Part shown: positions 61,486 through 64,000 of the stretch, piece by piece | Numbering within the stretch: position 1 is the first letter of the stretch | Layout of the letters: each line of letters starts with the position of its first letter | Made by a program: the position numbers and the translations under genes | The notes under the pieces: model-generated | What the model was told of the DNA's origin: nothing | Databases searched by the model: none | Seen by the model: the letters and a program-made list of their open reading frames with translations, nothing else | From: Ramazzottius varieornatus | Taxonomy: Eukaryota; Tardigrada; Eutardigrada; Parachela; Ramazzottiidae | Direction of reading: 5' to 3' | NCBI GenBank assembly: GCA_001949185.1 | Contig: BDGG01000004.1 | Coordinates: 1,730,278-1,794,277, forward strand | DNA: 64,000 nucleotides

Positions 61486-62107
61486 ATGCCTAACACCAAG
61501 AACAGCGGCGGCAGCGGCAGCTCTAAGGAGAGCGAGTCCGAAGACGGACGTGGAAGCAACGCTAAGGATCAGCCTCGCGATGAGCAAGGCCAGTTCATCA
61601 GCAAAGAAGAAGCCGGTCAACAAGGAAACAGTAAGAGCAGCGGCGGATCCGGATCCTCGTCGTCCAACCAGGGTGGAAGCAAGAGCAGCTCCAACCAGAG
61701 CTCTGGACAAGGAGGCAACAAGAGCAGCTCCAACCAGGGAGGAAAGTCCAACCAAGGAGGCAAATCCAACCAAGGAGGCGACGATGATGATGACGACGAT
61801 GAGGAGGAGAGCGGTTCCAAGGGAGGCAATAGCAAGAGCCACGGCGACAAGCAGGACCACAGCAAGCCGGCCGGAGACAACTTGGAGGAAGCTCGCCAGA
61901 AGATGGCCGAAGCTGCTCGGTAAGTTTGGGGAATCTTCCCTCGGTTTTGAGCTGACCTTTTCCTTGCATTTCCGCCTCGCGGGTCTTGATTGATTGATGG
62001 ATTGCAACGTGGTCTTTTGTTGCAGTGAGTTCGCCGAAGCCCGTCCTCGCGATGCTGATGGCCGCTTCATGTCTAAGGAGCAGGAGGAAGAACAGTCCGC
62101 CAAGTAG
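61486..62107 (+). CDS. Wholly disordered Ser/Gly/Asn/Asp-rich protein
   Basis: Two exons: 61486-61919 and 62026-62107; 171 residues. I do not recognise a named family. No signal peptide, no membrane segment and almost no aromatic or aliphatic residues are present. Order: a Ser/Gly/Glu start, a box PRDEQGQFISKEE (from about residue 30), Ser/Asn/Gln/Gly repeats (NKSSSNQGGKSNQGG), a run of seven Asp then three Glu (about residues 98-107), a Lys/His/Gly part, and a short helix-prone segment NLEEARQKMAEAAREFAEA. A second box PRDADGRFMSKEQ (from about 152) follows, then the end QSAK. It is expected to be cytosolic or nuclear and soluble. TATA promoter and ideal Kozak context suggest high expression. 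A role as a stress or chromatin-associated hydrophilic protein is conceivable but unproven. Confidence 0.87.
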
Positions 62108-62453
62108 AAGTCTTTGTCCATGGAAGGAAGAATTCCTAGGTTTAGCTGAATCTCGCATCTTTAGTTTCTTTTGAAGCAGAACATCGTGTTCTTTTTGTTC
62201 GATCGTCTCAACTCTTCCCTACTGCTCTTTTCGTCTTATCCTTTTAGACTCTCCCTGGAGTCTTCCCGTCGATGTGAACCTGTACGGTAAATCAGTATTC
62301 CTCGAACAGCAGGTGGTTCGGTTATAGGGATCGACTAGGATGTGCAAGAGTCTGATAGTTCGTTTGGAAGAATCGTTGCCCGGCACTACGAGGTGTCGGA
62401 CCACTCTGTAACGAAGAGGGTTGCGGGTGAGCGGTCGTTGAGCTTCCCTCAAG

Positions 62454-63925
62454 ATGAATGAAGAGCAAGAGGAGGAGGATGATGCTGCTTTTGTTGGTGT
62501 GAGTACGAGTCAGGGACTAAACCTTGCAGTTTCTTGTCAAAAACTGGCTTCCCCGTCTTGTGTGGTTATTCAAGTATTTTTATGGTTTCGACTGGATAAT
62601 TTAGGAGTACATTGGAGAACGGAACGAGAGGAAGCAGCGCCATGGAGCAGGAACAACCACTCTTCCGAATGGTGATCGTTACAAGGGAAACTACGTGCGG
62701 AACCTGCGAGAAGGACAAGGCTTATACATCTTCAAAGGTGGAGCAAGGTACGAAGGACTGTGGCGCCTGGGAAGAAAGCACGGAGAGGGGAAGTTCATCT
62801 ATTCCGATGGATCTATTTACGAAGGTAACTTCCCTGGACTTGTTCCTTCCTTGTTGTTGATTGGTTTGGTTTGGTTGTATCTTTGGTTGTTCACCTGATC
62901 CTGAATTTGCTCTTCAGATCTTATTGACCAGTCCCTGAATCCGCTGCTTCAATATTCCTTGTTCGGTTTTTCTTGCAGGTCACTGGGTAAACGACAAGCG
63001 TCACGGTTATGGAGTTTACACGTACCAGAACGGCGATGTTTATGCGGGTCAGTGGAAGGAGTCCGAGCGGAGTGGCTACGGATTTTATCTGTGGAAGGAT
63101 TCTCAAGCTCGATACGTTGGATACTGGGTAAACATACAGAGTACCATTCGTAACTGGATTCTTTGGAGTTTTGCCTTCGGCGATGGTTAATCAAGGCTTC
63201 TTCCCGTTGATTATATCGCTGGTGTTTTTCGTTAAGTGATTTTGTTGTTGAACTGTTTACTAGTGACCCTAGTATATCTTCAGGAAAACGGACGACGGGA
63301 AGGACGCGGCGAAGTCCTGTTTGGTGCCTACAAGTTTTCCGGACTATTTCACAACGACACGGTGGGTTCTTCGACCTCGGACTTCGACGATCCTGGAACT
63401 TCGTCCGAAGGTCCGTTATTTTTCGATACTATAATATTCGTTTCTTTGCAGCCAGTTGGGCCTGGACGCTTCATCTTCCTGGGTGGATGGGAGCAACAAG
63501 GACACTTCATTCCGTTCCACATCGTAAACTATTCCATCTGAAGGCCAGACTTCTTGGTAATATTATTGTGTCCTTGCAGGAACAACACATCCCGGCGAAC
63601 GCAAATCGAGCTCAGCTCGCAGAAGACGATTCTCCCGAGTTTCCAGATTCTTCGTTGGACCTCATAACAACATGGATTGCCGAGAGAACGGTTGCGTCGA
63701 AGGAGCCCATCAAAGGCATTAAACCGGAAGGTAAACTAAGGCAGGGAACCCAGCTTCCGAATATCAATTATGTATTTGTTTGGAAGCCTGTATAGCCGTA
63801 GTTCTTTTGCCATGTAGAGTTGCTGGTCAAGTTTGATGTGAGCGTTCATCCTAAAGGAGAGATATCTCTGCCGCGTTCTTCCGGTCAGGATCAAGTGGCG
63901 ACGCTCTTGGCTCAAGCAAAGAGCG
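62454..63925 (+). CDS. RSPH1: RSPH1-type MORN-repeat radial spoke protein, partial
   Basis: Seven exons visible: 62454-62498, 62605-62824, 62979-63127, 63284-63361, 63452-63523, 63580-63730, 63818-63925. The gene continues right of the window, so only the first 274 residues are seen. An acidic start (NEEQEEEDD) precedes about six MORN repeats: EYIGERN...RHGAGTTTLPNGDRYKG, YVRNLREGQGLYIFKGG, YEGLWRLGRKHGEGKFIYSD, HWVNDKRHGYGVYTYQNGD, WKESERSGYGFYLWKD and ENGRREGRGEVLF. RSPH1 is part of the radial spoke head of motile 9+2 axonemes, so sperm flagella are the likely site. The exact donor after FHI (63523) is one of two options. After the repeats the sequence becomes acidic and helical, with no further domain seen. 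Confidence 0.9.
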
Positions 63926-64000
63926 GTATGTCTTCTTTATCGCCACGATTCACCATGGCGGTTTTTATTTACTCGACATCCTGGTTTACTTCGAGTGATG

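Noticed and set aside
61477-62121. Minus-strand frame of 214 codons opposite the disordered-protein gene
   Set aside because: It exists because the plus-strand Gly/Ser/Asp repeats leave the antisense frame open. The plus gene has promoter, Kozak context, splice sites and the duplicated box.

Overview
The window is nuclear DNA from an intron-rich but compact animal genome. The evidence is GT-AG introns mostly 60-120 nt long, short exons, head-to-head and tail-to-tail gene packing, an Orange-type HES factor ending in WRPW, insulin-family peptides, SAS-6, and a radial-spoke MORN protein. About 48% GC (impression, not counted), the very short introns and retention of many old introns would suit an ecdysozoan such as a tardigrade, but no marker here proves the lineage. 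Exon models were built by eye from splice signals, reading-frame phase and remembered family sequences. All phases in the main models were checked to be consistent.

Layout. 1-8.2 kb: poorly resolved. It holds a minus-strand acidic coiled-coil protein with a weak DH-like stretch, and coding-like exons that could not be assigned. 8.2-18.4 kb: an IGF-like insulin peptide gene, the complete RNA polymerase III largest subunit (POLR3A, 14 exons), and a second small secreted-peptide gene. 18.8-25.8 kb: TBC1D15/17-type Rab GAP (minus), SAS-6 (plus) sharing an upstream region with it, and SAP30BP (minus). 26-28.2 kb: a GCGCTGCG-rich repeat patch, an RGG-type reading frame with a 24-bp tandem repeat, and a well-preserved U6 snRNA gene (minus). 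28.3-39.4 kb: WDR81 (plus), TSG101 (minus), a 156-bp MITE, and an ILKAP-type PP2C (plus). 39.6-50.9 kb: alkaline phosphatase (minus), V-ATPase subunit E (plus), mitochondrial glutamate carrier SLC25A18/22 type (minus), RAB21 (plus), and sigma-1 receptor (minus). 50.9-64 kb: mostly unassigned DNA around a HES repressor gene, a TATA-driven gene for a wholly disordered Ser/Gly/Asn/Asp protein, and an RSPH1-type MORN gene that runs off the right edge.

Functional themes. Five products act on endosomes or lysosomes: TBC1D15 (Rab7 GAP), WDR81 (PI3P control), TSG101 (ESCRT-I), V-ATPase E and RAB21. They lie within about 30 kb. The Pol III catalytic subunit and a Pol III template (U6) are in the same window. 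SAS-6 and RSPH1 are centriole/axoneme genes and imply that flagellated cells exist in this animal.

The most unusual points are: an IGF-like precursor with no dibasic sites around a very short C domain; a neighbouring peptide gene with a B-chain-like CX11C but no canonical A chain; an 18-nt microexon followed by a GC donor in the carrier gene; foldback elements in three POLR3A introns; and the disordered protein with the same PRDxxGxFxSKE box at both ends.
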